From NCBI GenBank assembly GCA_016873405.1, contig VGXH01000045.1, positions 1 through 9,304 of the forward strand: 9,304 nt of DNA, written 5' to 3'. This document shows positions 1-6,516 of the stretch, piece by piece (position 1 is the stretch's first letter; every line of letters starts with the position of its first letter). The DNA is from a bacterium. Lineage in GTDB: Bacteria > Krumholzibacteriota > Krumholzibacteria > LZORAL124-64-63. The notes below the pieces were generated by a model. The model had not been told where the DNA came from, ran no database searches, and worked only from the letters and a program-made list of their open reading frames with translations. A program made the translations under genes and the position numbers.

Positions 1-1134
1 TCCCGCCAGATCGGCCACCATCGCGTCGTAGAGATGCACCGTGCCGTCGGTGTCACGCCGCACCGCGTCGAACCTGGCGTACGCGGAGTCGGCGCGGATC
101 AGGGCGAGGCTGGAGTCCATGACCGCACGTCCCTCATCGGTCCGGCCGAGACGGGCCAGCCGGATGGCGCGCCGGACGGGCGTCGATTTCTCGTCCGGAT
201 AGCGCGCGATGAAGCGCGCCGTCGCGGCGTCGAGTTCCGCGTCAAGGTCCGAACGACGGAACGAGTTGATGATCGCGCGGTCGACATCGATCTCGAGCTG
301 GGAGCCGGCGACCTGCGTGCGCAGCGCGTCGAGGATCTCGACGCCGCGGCGCATCTGTCCGCGGGCCAGGTACACGCGCCCGAGGTTGATGATGGACCAG
401 TAGAAATCGGGTTGCAGCTTGACGGCCGCATGGTACTCCGCCTCGGCCTCCTCGTAGCGTCCGAGCACCATGTACACGTCGCCGAGCGAATCGTGCGGGT
501 TGGCGAGTTCGGGAGCCAGGAACGCGTACTTCTGCATGTACTCGATGGCCAGGTCGAAGTTGCCGCGTTTCAGTTCGTGGTAGCCCAACATGTTGTAGCC
601 GTTGGCGTAGTTCGGGTCGCGCTCGAGGATGCGCTGCCAGGCGCGGGCGGTCGCCTCGTCGTCCTGCTTCAGCGCCACGCGGCCGGCGCCGGCCTCCAGG
701 ACGTAGATGTTGTCCGGCGCCTGCACCTCGAGGACGCCGTAGACCGAGTCGAACATGCTCACGAACCGCGAAGAAGGGAAGGCGCCGAGCCGCAGCTGGG
801 CGAGAAGGCGGCGGCGGTCGTCCTTCAGGAGCCCGGTCAGGCTGTCGGCCCGGGCCATCTCTCGCTTGAGGTTCTGGCGCTCGCCGAGTCGCGCGTAGGC
901 CATCGTGCGCGAGATGGAGGCCTCGGCCAGGGCGGGATCCAGCTCCAGGCTCCGTCCCAGCTTTTCGACCGCGGCGCGCAGCCTCAATGCGTGCAGGTCG
1001 GCGGTGCCTTCCTCGCACAGCGCCGCCGCCTCCGGGTTGCGCGACAAGCGCGCTTCGCCCCGCGAGCCGGTCGCCACGAACCCGATCCCGATGAGCGCCG
1101 CCGCCGCCGCCAGCGCGATGATGAGCCACTTCAC
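1..1134 (-). CDS. Membrane-anchored TPR-repeat protein (3' end outside window)
   Basis: The minus-strand frame is open from a GTG at 1134 to the window edge, giving 378 residues with no stop. The GTG is chosen because GGAGG lies 7 nt upstream (1146-1142) and the N terminus (VKWLIIALAAAAALIGIGFV) makes one membrane segment or signal anchor. Tetratricopeptide-like repeats follow: roughly residues 35-68, a degenerate one near 143-175, then clear ones at 177-210 (NMLGYHELKRGNFDLAIEYM), 211-244 (LGDVYMVLGRYEEAEAEY) and 245-278. The TPR part is probably extracytoplasmic and acts as a protein-binding scaffold; no catalytic domain is visible in this part, and the C terminus is missing. The gene begins 32 bp after the SpoIIE-type phosphatase stop codon on the same strand, so co-transcription is likely. 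A partner or input role for that phosphatase is inference only. Confidence 0.85.
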   Translation of the reverse strand, partial: MKWLIIALAAAAALIGIGFVATGSRGEARLSRNPEAAALCEEGTADLHALRLRAAVEKLGRSLELDPALAEASISRTMAYARLGERQNLKREMARADSLTGLLKDDRRRLLAQLRLGAFPSSRFVSMFDSVYGVLEVQAPDNIYVLEAGAGRVALKQDDEATARAWQRILERDPNYANGYNMLGYHELKRGNFDLAIEYMQKYAFLAPELANPHDSLGDVYMVLGRYEEAEAEYHAAVKLQPDFYWSIINLGRVYLARGQMRRGVEILDALRTQVAGSQLEIDVDRAIINSFRRSDLDAELDAATARFIARYPDEKSTPVRRAIRLARLGRTDEGRAVMDSSLALIRADSAYARFDAVRRDTDGTVHLYDAMVADLAG

Positions 1135-1166
1135 GTCGCCGCCTCCACCCGTGTCTTGTCCCGCGC

Positions 1167-3797
1167 CTAGGCCGACTCCCCGCCGGCGATGGCCATCCGC
1201 TCGACCGTCGTCACCTTCAGTCCGATCATCGTGATATCGTCGTCCGCGTCCTCGCGACCCCTGAAGCGGTGCAGGTTCTGGGTGATCGCGGTGAAGAGGT
1301 CGCGCAACGCCAGGTCCCGTTCGCTGCGCAGCAGTTCTCCCAGCCGCGACTCGCCGAAATCCTCGTCGCCGTCGGGGCCCTTCGTCTCGGTCAGGCCGTC
1401 CGTGTACATGAACAGGAGGTCGCCCGGCTCCAGCACGAGTCGGCCCTCGTCGTAGCTGCCGAAATCGAAGGCGCCCAGCGGCAGCCCGCCCTCGCTCAGC
1501 AGTTCCCAGCTCCCGTCGCGGCGCACGAGCAGCGGCGGGTTGTGGCCGCCGCTGCTGTAGACGAGTTGCCGGGTAGCCGGGTCGAACAACGCCAGGAACA
1601 GCGTGGCGAAGTGCTGCGGGTCGGTGCTGGCGTGGACCTGCCGGTTGACCCGCTCGAGCAGCAGGCCCGGCGAGTCGCACATGTCGCACTGCGCACGCAG
1701 CGCCGCCTGCAGGTTCGACGCGAGGATCGAGGCCGGCACCCCCTTGCCGCTGACGTCGGCGATGACGACGGCCAGGCGCCCGTCATGGCGTTCGATGACG
1801 TCGTAGTAGTCGCCGGAGACCTGCTTGCTGGAGATGTTGACGGCGTCGATCTCGAGCCCGGCCGCCGCCGGCAGGCGCCGCGGCAGCAGGCGGGACTGGA
1901 TCTGGCGCGCCATCGCCATCTCCTCCTCGAGCCGGAGCTTGGTCGCCTCCTCGGCGTACAGGCGCGTGTTCTCCAGCTGCAGCGCCACCTGGCCCGCGAC
2001 GATGGTCAGCAGACGCAGTTCATGGAGCTGGTACTCGCCGTCGCCGGGCCGCCTGGGCAGCGCGAACAGGCCGACGAGCCGCCCGTGCAGCACCATGGGG
2101 ATCAGCAGTTCCACGCCGTCCTCGGCCAGCGCGCGCTGCTCCTGCAGGCGCGCGAGCAGTTCCACCTGCTCTCGCGTGATGGCCTGCCTGCCCAGCGCCT
2201 GGCCGGCGTCCGGCGCTTCGGTCCACATGGGTTCGCCGTGGCGGACGAGGTAGCGGGCCAGACCCGGCAGCGAGAGGTGCTCGGGGTAGCGCGCGCGGGG
2301 CGCCGCCGCGCCGCCGTTCGCCGCCGGCTCGCCGCGCGCGGGGCCGGGCCGGGTCAGCGAGCCGAGGACGAAGCCGGCCCCATCGCCGCCCGGCGTCGCG
2401 ACGTAGACCGTCAGGCTGGGCAGGTCGAGCACGGACTGCAATCGCGAACCGACCCAGCGCAGCATGATCTCGCGCTGGAACAGGCGCGGGATCTCCTTGC
2501 TGAACTCCTCGATCAGCAGCGCCAGGTTGTCGCGCGAGTGATAGAAGCGCGCGTCCAGCGCGCGCTGCGCCTGCCGCCGCAGGGGCCACAGCCCGGCGGC
2601 GACGGCCAGCGCCGTGCCGGCGGCGGTCAGCGGGCCGGCTCCCGGCAACAGCGTCAGCACGCGGCTGCCGAGCCACCAGGCGCCGCCGAGGAAGCAGCTC
2701 CAGATCGTGAAGGTCAGCAGCGCGTAGGACAGGTTGCGCTTGAGCAGGACGTCGATCTGCAGCACCTGGTACCGGGCCACGCAGTAGCCGAACGAGATCG
2801 GGATCGCCGCCAGCGGAAGGGCGCCCAGGCGGGTCAGTCCCGTGCGGAACGACAGCTCCTCCATCCCGATCTTGAACACCAGGAACGGCACCACCGCCAC
2901 CAGCGTGCCGACGGTCAGGATCCGCACGCGCCGGCGCAGCAGCGGGTCGCGGCAGCTGAAGTAGGCGTGCAGCAGCGCCGCCAGGCCGCACATGTAGTAC
3001 ATGCCCAGCACGATCCAGCTGGCGGCGTGGATCCGCGCGCCCTGCTCGCCCAGGAACTGGTCGAGCGTGAAACGCAGGTAGTGCGCCCACGGCGCCAGGT
3101 AGAGCAGCGGCACCAGGAAAGGATGCCGCAGCAGGACGAGCTTCTTGGTGGGGGACACGAGGAAGAAGTTCAGGAACACGGCCGGCAGCATGAACCGCGC
3201 GAACGCGCCGAGGTTCTGGGTGATGATGGCGCCCAGGAAGTAGCTCGCGGCCTGCAGGTTGGTCATGAAGTAGAGGCCGAACAGCAGGCACAGGACGAAG
3301 AACAGCGCGGCGGGACGGTCGTCCTGGCTGCGCAGGTAGACGACGAATCCGATCACCAGGTAGATCAGGGCCAGGACCACGTTCACCGCGTAGTCCTTCA
3401 GGTCGACGCGCGTCGAGGTCAGCGGGACCGAGACGGTCAATTGCCGCCCGTCCCGCTTGATGAGATAGTTGATCCGCTCGCCGGGCTGGTGCCGGCGCAG
3501 TTCGGCGGCGGCGTTCTGCGGGGAGCCGACGATCGAGCCGCCGAGGCCGACGATGATGTCGCCGGCGCGCAGCGGCGTGGCCGGGTCCTGCGGGCGCGGC
3601 AGCACGTCCAGAACCTCGAGTTGCGGGCGGCCGAGCAGCCAGACGGTGCCGTCGCTCGGGCGCGTGCGCGTGGCGTCGTAGCCGCTGAACAGGACGGCCG
3701 CCAGGGTCAGCGCGCCGAGCGCCAGATGCATCTGGCGCGACTGGAGCCGCCGGGCGAGGCCCGACAACACGTGCGTCTGCTGCCGGATCGGCGGCAT
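1167..3797 (-). CDS. PDZ - multi-TM - GAF - SpoIIE/PP2C serine phosphatase
   Basis: A protein of 876 residues. In order: a basic N terminus and TM1 (about 25-40); a PDZ domain (about 62-126, with LRAGDIIVGLGG and the basic GERINYLIKRDG segment); about eight further membrane segments (about 136-405); a juxtamembrane FYHSRDNLALLIEEFSKEI segment (418-436) of the kind seen before GAF domains in sensor proteins; a probable GAF domain (about 440-610); a helical linker (EEEMAMARQIQSRLLP); and a PP2C/SpoIIE domain (about 645-862). The metal-binding acidic positions are present: SGDYYD (D663), ADVSGKG (D681), YTDGLTE (D800) and DDDITM (about D854). Such enzymes dephosphorylate serine on anti-sigma-factor antagonists (STAS proteins) in partner-switching pathways; the substrate is not encoded here. 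The predicted topology puts PDZ outside and GAF/phosphatase inside. The ATG at 3797 has GGAG only 4 nt upstream; the frame stays open to 4592, but that extension is low-complexity Pro/Arg/Ala and is rejected. Confidence 0.93.
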   Translation of the reverse strand: MPPIRQQTHVLSGLARRLQSRQMHLALGALTLAAVLFSGYDATRTRPSDGTVWLLGRPQLEVLDVLPRPQDPATPLRAGDIIVGLGGSIVGSPQNAAAELRRHQPGERINYLIKRDGRQLTVSVPLTSTRVDLKDYAVNVVLALIYLVIGFVVYLRSQDDRPAALFFVLCLLFGLYFMTNLQAASYFLGAIITQNLGAFARFMLPAVFLNFFLVSPTKKLVLLRHPFLVPLLYLAPWAHYLRFTLDQFLGEQGARIHAASWIVLGMYYMCGLAALLHAYFSCRDPLLRRRVRILTVGTLVAVVPFLVFKIGMEELSFRTGLTRLGALPLAAIPISFGYCVARYQVLQIDVLLKRNLSYALLTFTIWSCFLGGAWWLGSRVLTLLPGAGPLTAAGTALAVAAGLWPLRRQAQRALDARFYHSRDNLALLIEEFSKEIPRLFQREIMLRWVGSRLQSVLDLPSLTVYVATPGGDGAGFVLGSLTRPGPARGEPAANGGAAAPRARYPEHLSLPGLARYLVRHGEPMWTEAPDAGQALGRQAITREQVELLARLQEQRALAEDGVELLIPMVLHGRLVGLFALPRRPGDGEYQLHELRLLTIVAGQVALQLENTRLYAEEATKLRLEEEMAMARQIQSRLLPRRLPAAAGLEIDAVNISSKQVSGDYYDVIERHDGRLAVVIADVSGKGVPASILASNLQAALRAQCDMCDSPGLLLERVNRQVHASTDPQHFATLFLALFDPATRQLVYSSGGHNPPLLVRRDGSWELLSEGGLPLGAFDFGSYDEGRLVLEPGDLLFMYTDGLTETKGPDGDEDFGESRLGELLRSERDLALRDLFTAITQNLHRFRGREDADDDITMIGLKVTTVERMAIAGGESA

Positions 3798-3899
3798 GGA
3801 GCTCCGTGGTTCCGCGGCCGCCGCATCCCCCGCCGGGCGGCGCGCGTTGCAGGTGACCCGCGGCGGCGGGCGGCGGGCGGAAGCCGCGCGCGTGCGGGC

Positions 3900-3905
3900 A
3901 GTATA
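3900..3905 (-). promoter_or_regulatory. Candidate -10 element upstream of the SpoIIE-type gene
   Basis: TATACT on the minus strand (5/6 match to TATAAT) is the only AT-rich hexamer in the 224-bp gap 3798-4021, about 100 nt before the phosphatase start codon. No convincing -35 box lies 16-18 nt upstream (best is GGTGCG/TGGTGC), so this may need an activator or be fortuitous. The rest of the gap is GC-rich and shows nothing else except the ribosome binding site of the plus-strand gene at 4022. Confidence 0.35.
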
Positions 3906-4021
3906 CCGCCGCGGGCGCGGCCCGCACCAGCCGGACGCGGCGCCCGGCCCCGGCGGCGACCGGGTCCGCGCGCCCGGCGGGCGGCACCCGGATATGACGG
4001 CTGAGGCGACGGGAGGGTTGC

Positions 4022-4477
4022 ATGGACACGCGAAAGCCGCGCACGCGGGCCACGGTCTGGAATGCGGCCGCCCTGCCGGGGCCGGTGACCGTCGGTCGCG
4101 GACGCCGGGCCGTGCGCCTGGAGGTGACGCCCTTGGGCCGGGATCTGCTGGTGACGCTGACCGGGGGGCAGGCCCACGCGGGCGCGGTGGCTCTGGCCGG
4201 GCCGCCCGGCGGGCCGGCCGGCGGAGGCCTGCTCGTCCTGCCGCCGCACCGGGAAGGGCCGCTGGCCCGCGAGTGCGCCGAGGCCGTGGCCGCGGCCGCC
4301 GACTGTGTCTGCGTCGCGGCGGCCGGCATCCATCAGGACGAGGCCACGCCGCAGGAGATCGCCGCCATCGTCGCCAACGCGCGCGCGGGGATCGCGCGCC
4401 TGGCGGCGGCCCTCCGGCGGGTGCCCGCTGCTCAGAGGTACTGCAGGGCCAGGCTGCCGAAACCCAGCACGCCGTAG
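4022..4477 (+). CDS. LpdD-like (prenylated-flavin chaperone-like) small protein
   Basis: A protein of 151 residues; ATG at 4022 with GGGAGG 5 nt upstream (4011-4016). It carries a pattern I recognise from small proteins annotated as prenylated flavin chaperone LpdD-like, named after subunit D of gallate/UbiD-type decarboxylases: DLLVTLTGGQAHAGAVAL (41-58), LPPHREGPLAR (73-83) and AGIHQDEATPQEIAAIVANA (101-120). In the UbiD context subunit D is thought to help load or maintain prenyl-FMN. No UbiD or UbiX homologue is in this window, so the function here is unassigned. The N-terminal ~20 residues and the Arg-rich tail after residue 133 look unconserved; the tail lies in the 46-bp overlap with the convergent CHAT gene. 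The gene is divergent from the SpoIIE-type gene. Its reality rests on motif and ribosome binding site, since long spurious frames are common at this GC. Confidence 0.65.
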   Translation: MDTRKPRTRATVWNAAALPGPVTVGRGRRAVRLEVTPLGRDLLVTLTGGQAHAGAVALAGPPGGPAGGGLLVLPPHREGPLARECAEAVAAAADCVCVAAAGIHQDEATPQEIAAIVANARAGIARLAAALRRVPAAQRYCRARLPKPSTP

Positions 4478-5745
4478 GAGAGCCAGGCCGGATGTTCGGC
4501 GCCGAGCTCGCGACGGCACTCGGCGGACGCCTGCCACGCGGCGGCGCCGGCGCACCAGCCGCGGCCAAGGCTCCGGTAGAGAAGACCTGCATACAGGCGG
4601 GCCGGGCGGCTGTAGAGCGGCACCAGCGGGCCGACGAACGTGGACGTGCCGGAGCGCACGAACCGTGCTCCCAGTTCAGGCACCGCGCACCAGCTGTTGG
4701 AGACGACGAGCGGCGGCAGCTGTCCGCGGCGGGCCAGCAACTCGGGCGCGACCGGAAAATCGTCCAGCAGCCACGACGGTGCCGTGGCCGCGCGGTCGAG
4801 GACGCCGCCCGCCGGGGCGCCGGCAGCGGCCCGGGCGGGCCGGCGCGCGTAGTTCGCGCAGACGTCGTCCAGCAGCGAGGTGACCGGATCGATGCCCAGC
4901 ACCTCGCCCTCGCAGCCGAGCGCCTCGGCCAGCGCGTCGCCGTCAGGATACGAAGTCTCCTCCAGCAGCCGGTTCATCCAGTATTCGCCGAGCGTGTCGT
5001 CATGGCGCGCGGGCGCGCTCGTGGGGCCGGCGAAGTGCAGGATCTGATAGGCGACGTTCTGCTCGCAGAGCAGGCCGGGCGTGACGGCCTCGACCGGCAC
5101 CTCGAGGCGCGCCAGCGGGAGGCCGCCGGGTCCGCCGCCCAGGGCATCGGCGATCGCTTCGGCCTCGCGGTAGATCAGGCGCCGTGTCTGCGGGTCGCTG
5201 TGGCCGGGAATGAACAGCAGTTCGGGCGGTCGCGCGCCGGCCGACCGCAACTGGTCGCCGATCGCGCGCAGGTCCTGGGCGCCGCCGTCGCCGACCAGGT
5301 AGCCGGCGCGCACCTGCCGCTGCATCCACGGCCGACCGGCACGGTGAGCGGGCGGCGCCGCGGGGCGCGTCCCGGCGCAGAGCGGATGTTGCTCCAGAAC
5401 GAAGCTGAGGCCGTTGTGCAGCCAGGCCCACGGCAGCCCGAGCCAGGCGGGGTCGACCACCAGGTGGAAGCCCGTCAGCGCGTCGTGCGCGGCCTCGCCC
5501 AGGATCGGCGACTCGAGCGTGGCAGCCCGCCGCGTGCGGTCGAAGGCTCCCGGCACGGCGCCGGCCACCGCCGCCAGCAGCGTCCGGCCCGCCGCCTCGG
5601 CGACCGCGATCAGGCTGGGAGCGTCCAACCCGTCCCGGCTCTGGATCTCCCGGTAGGCCCGGGCCGCGTCGGCGACTTCCGCCAGATCGCGATCGAACCG
5701 CCCATTGACGCCCGGCTCGGGCAGGATGATATCGAACCACCGCAT
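4432..5745 (-). CDS. CHAT-domain (caspase-like clan CD) cysteine peptidase
   Basis: A protein of 437 residues; the ATG at 5745 has GGAGG 5 nt upstream (5755-5751). The fold reads as CHAT/peptidase C80-like. FHLVVDPAWLGLPWAWLHNGLSFVLEQH (93-120) matches the usual 'LPWELL..G..FLLE' entry to the domain. VAYQILHFAGPTSAP (231-245) supplies the candidate catalytic His237. LPPLVVSNSWCAVPELGARFVRSGTSTFVGPLVPL (343-377) is the Cys strand followed by the typical GA.sviG.lWpv segment. Residues about 388-437 match the closing helix and 'W..Y.lfG.P.L.L' end. Family members are proteases that act alone or with TPR or gasdermin-like partners in bacterial death and defence pathways. Here it is a lone cytoplasmic-looking protein with no signal peptide or fused TPRs. 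In the family the nucleophile usually follows N/S-A directly (SAC/NAC); here it is SNSWC, one residue later (Cys353). Activity is therefore plausible but not assured. Its 3' end overlaps the convergent gene. Confidence 0.8.
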   Translation of the reverse strand: MRWFDIILPEPGVNGRFDRDLAEVADAARAYREIQSRDGLDAPSLIAVAEAAGRTLLAAVAGAVPGAFDRTRRAATLESPILGEAAHDALTGFHLVVDPAWLGLPWAWLHNGLSFVLEQHPLCAGTRPAAPPAHRAGRPWMQRQVRAGYLVGDGGAQDLRAIGDQLRSAGARPPELLFIPGHSDPQTRRLIYREAEAIADALGGGPGGLPLARLEVPVEAVTPGLLCEQNVAYQILHFAGPTSAPARHDDTLGEYWMNRLLEETSYPDGDALAEALGCEGEVLGIDPVTSLLDDVCANYARRPARAAAGAPAGGVLDRAATAPSWLLDDFPVAPELLARRGQLPPLVVSNSWCAVPELGARFVRSGTSTFVGPLVPLYSRPARLYAGLLYRSLGRGWCAGAAAWQASAECRRELGAEHPAWLSYGVLGFGSLALQYL

Positions 5746-5881
5746 GGCTGCCTCCGACCAGGGACCCGCGCGGGACACCGGTTGCCGGCTTGCAACTTGA
5801 TGCCGGACAGGAGGTTGCCCTGCCCGTGACCGCGCCGCCGGAACCGGCGTCGCAGACCAGGGCAGCACGTGCAGAATCCAT

Positions 5882-5939
5882 GCCGTCGGCGTCGGCGCGG
5901 CGCCGACGGCGGGCGGCGGCAGCGGGCGGCGGCAGCGGG
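5882..5939. repeat. Palindrome plus tandem 13-bp repeat upstream of CHAT gene
   Basis: GCCGTCGGC (5882-5890) pairs perfectly with GCCGACGGC (5902-5910); a tighter alternative hairpin is GTCGGCG (5891-5897) with CGCCGAC (5901-5907). Immediately after come two exact copies of CGGGCGGCGGCAG (5910-5922 and 5923-5935) and a partial CGGG. The block lies between the CHAT start codon and the tRNA-Leu terminator. It could act on either transcript or be simple-sequence drift in GC-rich DNA. In the remainder of 5746-6021 I see no gene and no convincing CHAT promoter; there is a small palindrome CCCGCGCGGG near 5765-5774. Confidence 0.6.
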
Positions 5940-5942
5940 CAC

Positions 5943-5967
5943 AAAAATCCCCTGCCGAGGCAGGGGA
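5943..5967 (-). terminator. Rho-independent terminator of the tRNA-Leu unit
   Basis: On the minus strand the perfect 9-bp inverted repeat TCCCCTGCC / GGCAGGGGA (5967-5959 and 5956-5948, two-base spacer GA, so about 8 bp with a 4-nt loop in practice) is followed at once by TTTTTGT (5947-5941). It lies 54 nt beyond the CCA end of the tRNA, on the same strand, and before the CHAT gene, so it should end the tRNA transcript and insulate the CHAT gene from it. Confidence 0.85.
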
Positions 5968-6021
5968 CCTTGTCCCGCCGGTGGTGTTGCGTCAGGAATC
6001 ACGAACCGCTCGAAAAACCTG

Positions 6022-6107
6022 TGGTGCCCAGGAAGAGACTCGAACTCCCACGGGGAAACCCCACTACGACCTGAACGTAGCGCGTCTACCAATTCCGCCA
6101 CCTGGGC
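6022..6107 (-). tRNA. tRNA-Leu, anticodon CAG
   Basis: An 86-nt cloverleaf with encoded CCA. Acceptor stem GCCCAGG (6107-6101) pairs with CCTGGGC (6032-6026), followed by A73 and CCA (6024-6022). The D-arm region TGGCGGAATTGGTAGACGC is typical of class II leucine tRNAs. The anticodon stem is CTACG/CGTAG with loop TTCAGGT, giving anticodon CAG (6073-6071) for the codon CTG, the dominant Leu codon in this GC-rich sequence. The long variable arm has a GGGG-TTT-CCCC stem, as expected for Leu. The T-stem GGGAG/CTCTT has two G-U pairs; the T-loop is TTCGAGT. It is a single-gene unit with its own promoter and terminator. Confidence 0.97.
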
Positions 6108-6155
6108 ACTATTGCGTTTTCCGCGGCCGGCACCGCCGGGCGGGCAGGCGGCGCC

Positions 6156-6184
6156 AATCTAGCGGGCGTCTGGGAAGCTGTCAA
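6156..6184 (-). promoter_or_regulatory. Sigma-70-type promoter of tRNA-Leu
   Basis: On the minus strand, TTGACA (6184-6179, perfect -35 consensus), a 17-bp spacer, then TAGATT (6161-6156; 4/6 to TATAAT). Transcription would begin near 6149-6150, leaving a leader of about 42 nt before the mature 5' end at 6107. Strength, spacing and position suit a stable-RNA gene. Confidence 0.85.
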
Positions 6185-6225
6185 CCCGGCCGCCGATTTT
6201 CATGTCCGGCCCCGACTTGTGAGTT

Positions 6226-6356
6226 GTGCCGTCGAAATTGTGTCTTGCCCTGCAATCGCACGCTCGGAGGATCGAGACGTTAAATTAGATCACCGTAGTG
6301 CATGTTTCGGGATACCGTAGACGTCCCTGCAGGCCCGGACACAATTTCGACGGCAC
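6226..6356. mobile_element. 131-bp inverted-repeat-bounded segment, MITE-like
   Basis: The outer arms are a perfect 19-bp inverted repeat: GTGCCGTCGAAATTGTGTC (6226-6244) and GACACAATTTCGACGGCAC (6338-6356). Pairing continues inward imperfectly (TGCA and CC matches), giving 26 of 29 positions. The 93-bp core is about 56% GC and the arms about 53%, far below the surrounding genes. The core has an AT-rich patch (TTAAATTAGATC near 6280) and two copies of ACCGTAG (near 6292 and 6314). No open frame of note and no transposase are present, and I see no clear target-site duplication. A non-autonomous transposon relic or miniature inverted-repeat element is the simplest reading; a large regulatory or structural cruciform is the alternative. 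It lies between two divergent promoters and interrupts neither. Confidence 0.5.
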
Positions 6357-6383
6357 GTACCTCGGGGTTGCGGCCATCGCCGA

Positions 6384-6412
6384 TTGGCAGCGCCCCGCGC
6401 AGCGGGTATATT
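6384..6412 (+). promoter_or_regulatory. Sigma-70-type promoter of the smpB operon
   Basis: TTGGCA (6384-6389; 5/6 to TTGACA), a 17-bp spacer, then TATATT (6407-6412; 5/6 to TATAAT). Start of transcription is expected near 6419, giving a leader of about 98 nt before the smpB ATG. The -35 box begins 28 bp to the right of the inverted-repeat segment. In the whole gene-less stretch 6108-6516 I see only the two promoters and that segment; the short open frames there are not protein-like. Confidence 0.75.
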
Positions 6413-6516
6413 CTGCAGCCAGTGTTCAACGATGCGGCCCCTCCGCCGGGCGGCGGCCGACCAGCGGGCGCCGCGGTCGGCCCGGGCGCCGGGGGCGGAG
6501 CGGGCGGGAGCCGCAG

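Noticed and set aside
34..1170. Plus-strand frame of 378 codons opposite the TPR gene
   Set aside because: The antisense frame on the minus strand encodes a clear TPR protein with start, ribosome binding site and anchor; the plus frame is His/Val/Arg-rich shadow with no recognisable domain.
1269..4004. Plus-strand frame of 911 codons opposite the SpoIIE-type gene
   Set aside because: Very Gln/Arg/Ala/Val/Gly-rich antisense shadow of a strongly motif-supported gene; long antisense frames are expected at this GC content.
3798..4592. N-terminal extension of the SpoIIE-type frame up to 4592
   Set aside because: The extension is Pro/Arg/Ala/Gly-rich with no domain, overlaps the LpdD-like and CHAT genes, and contains the candidate promoter; the ATG at 3797 directly before TM1 has a ribosome binding site.
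3796..5829. Plus-strand frame of 677 codons across the LpdD-like and CHAT region
   Set aside because: Low-complexity Arg/Gly/Ala sequence in another frame than the motif-bearing LpdD-like gene and antisense to the CHAT domain.
5746..5868. Upstream extension of the CHAT frame to an ATG at 5868
   Set aside because: The extra 41 residues have no family similarity, and the ATG at 5745 has a well-placed GGAGG.
6226..6356. Inverted-repeat segment as an integron attC site or part of a tmRNA gene
   Set aside because: The ends lack the GTTRRRY/RYYYAAC core sites of attC, and there is no tRNA-like half or tag-reading frame with the features of ssrA.
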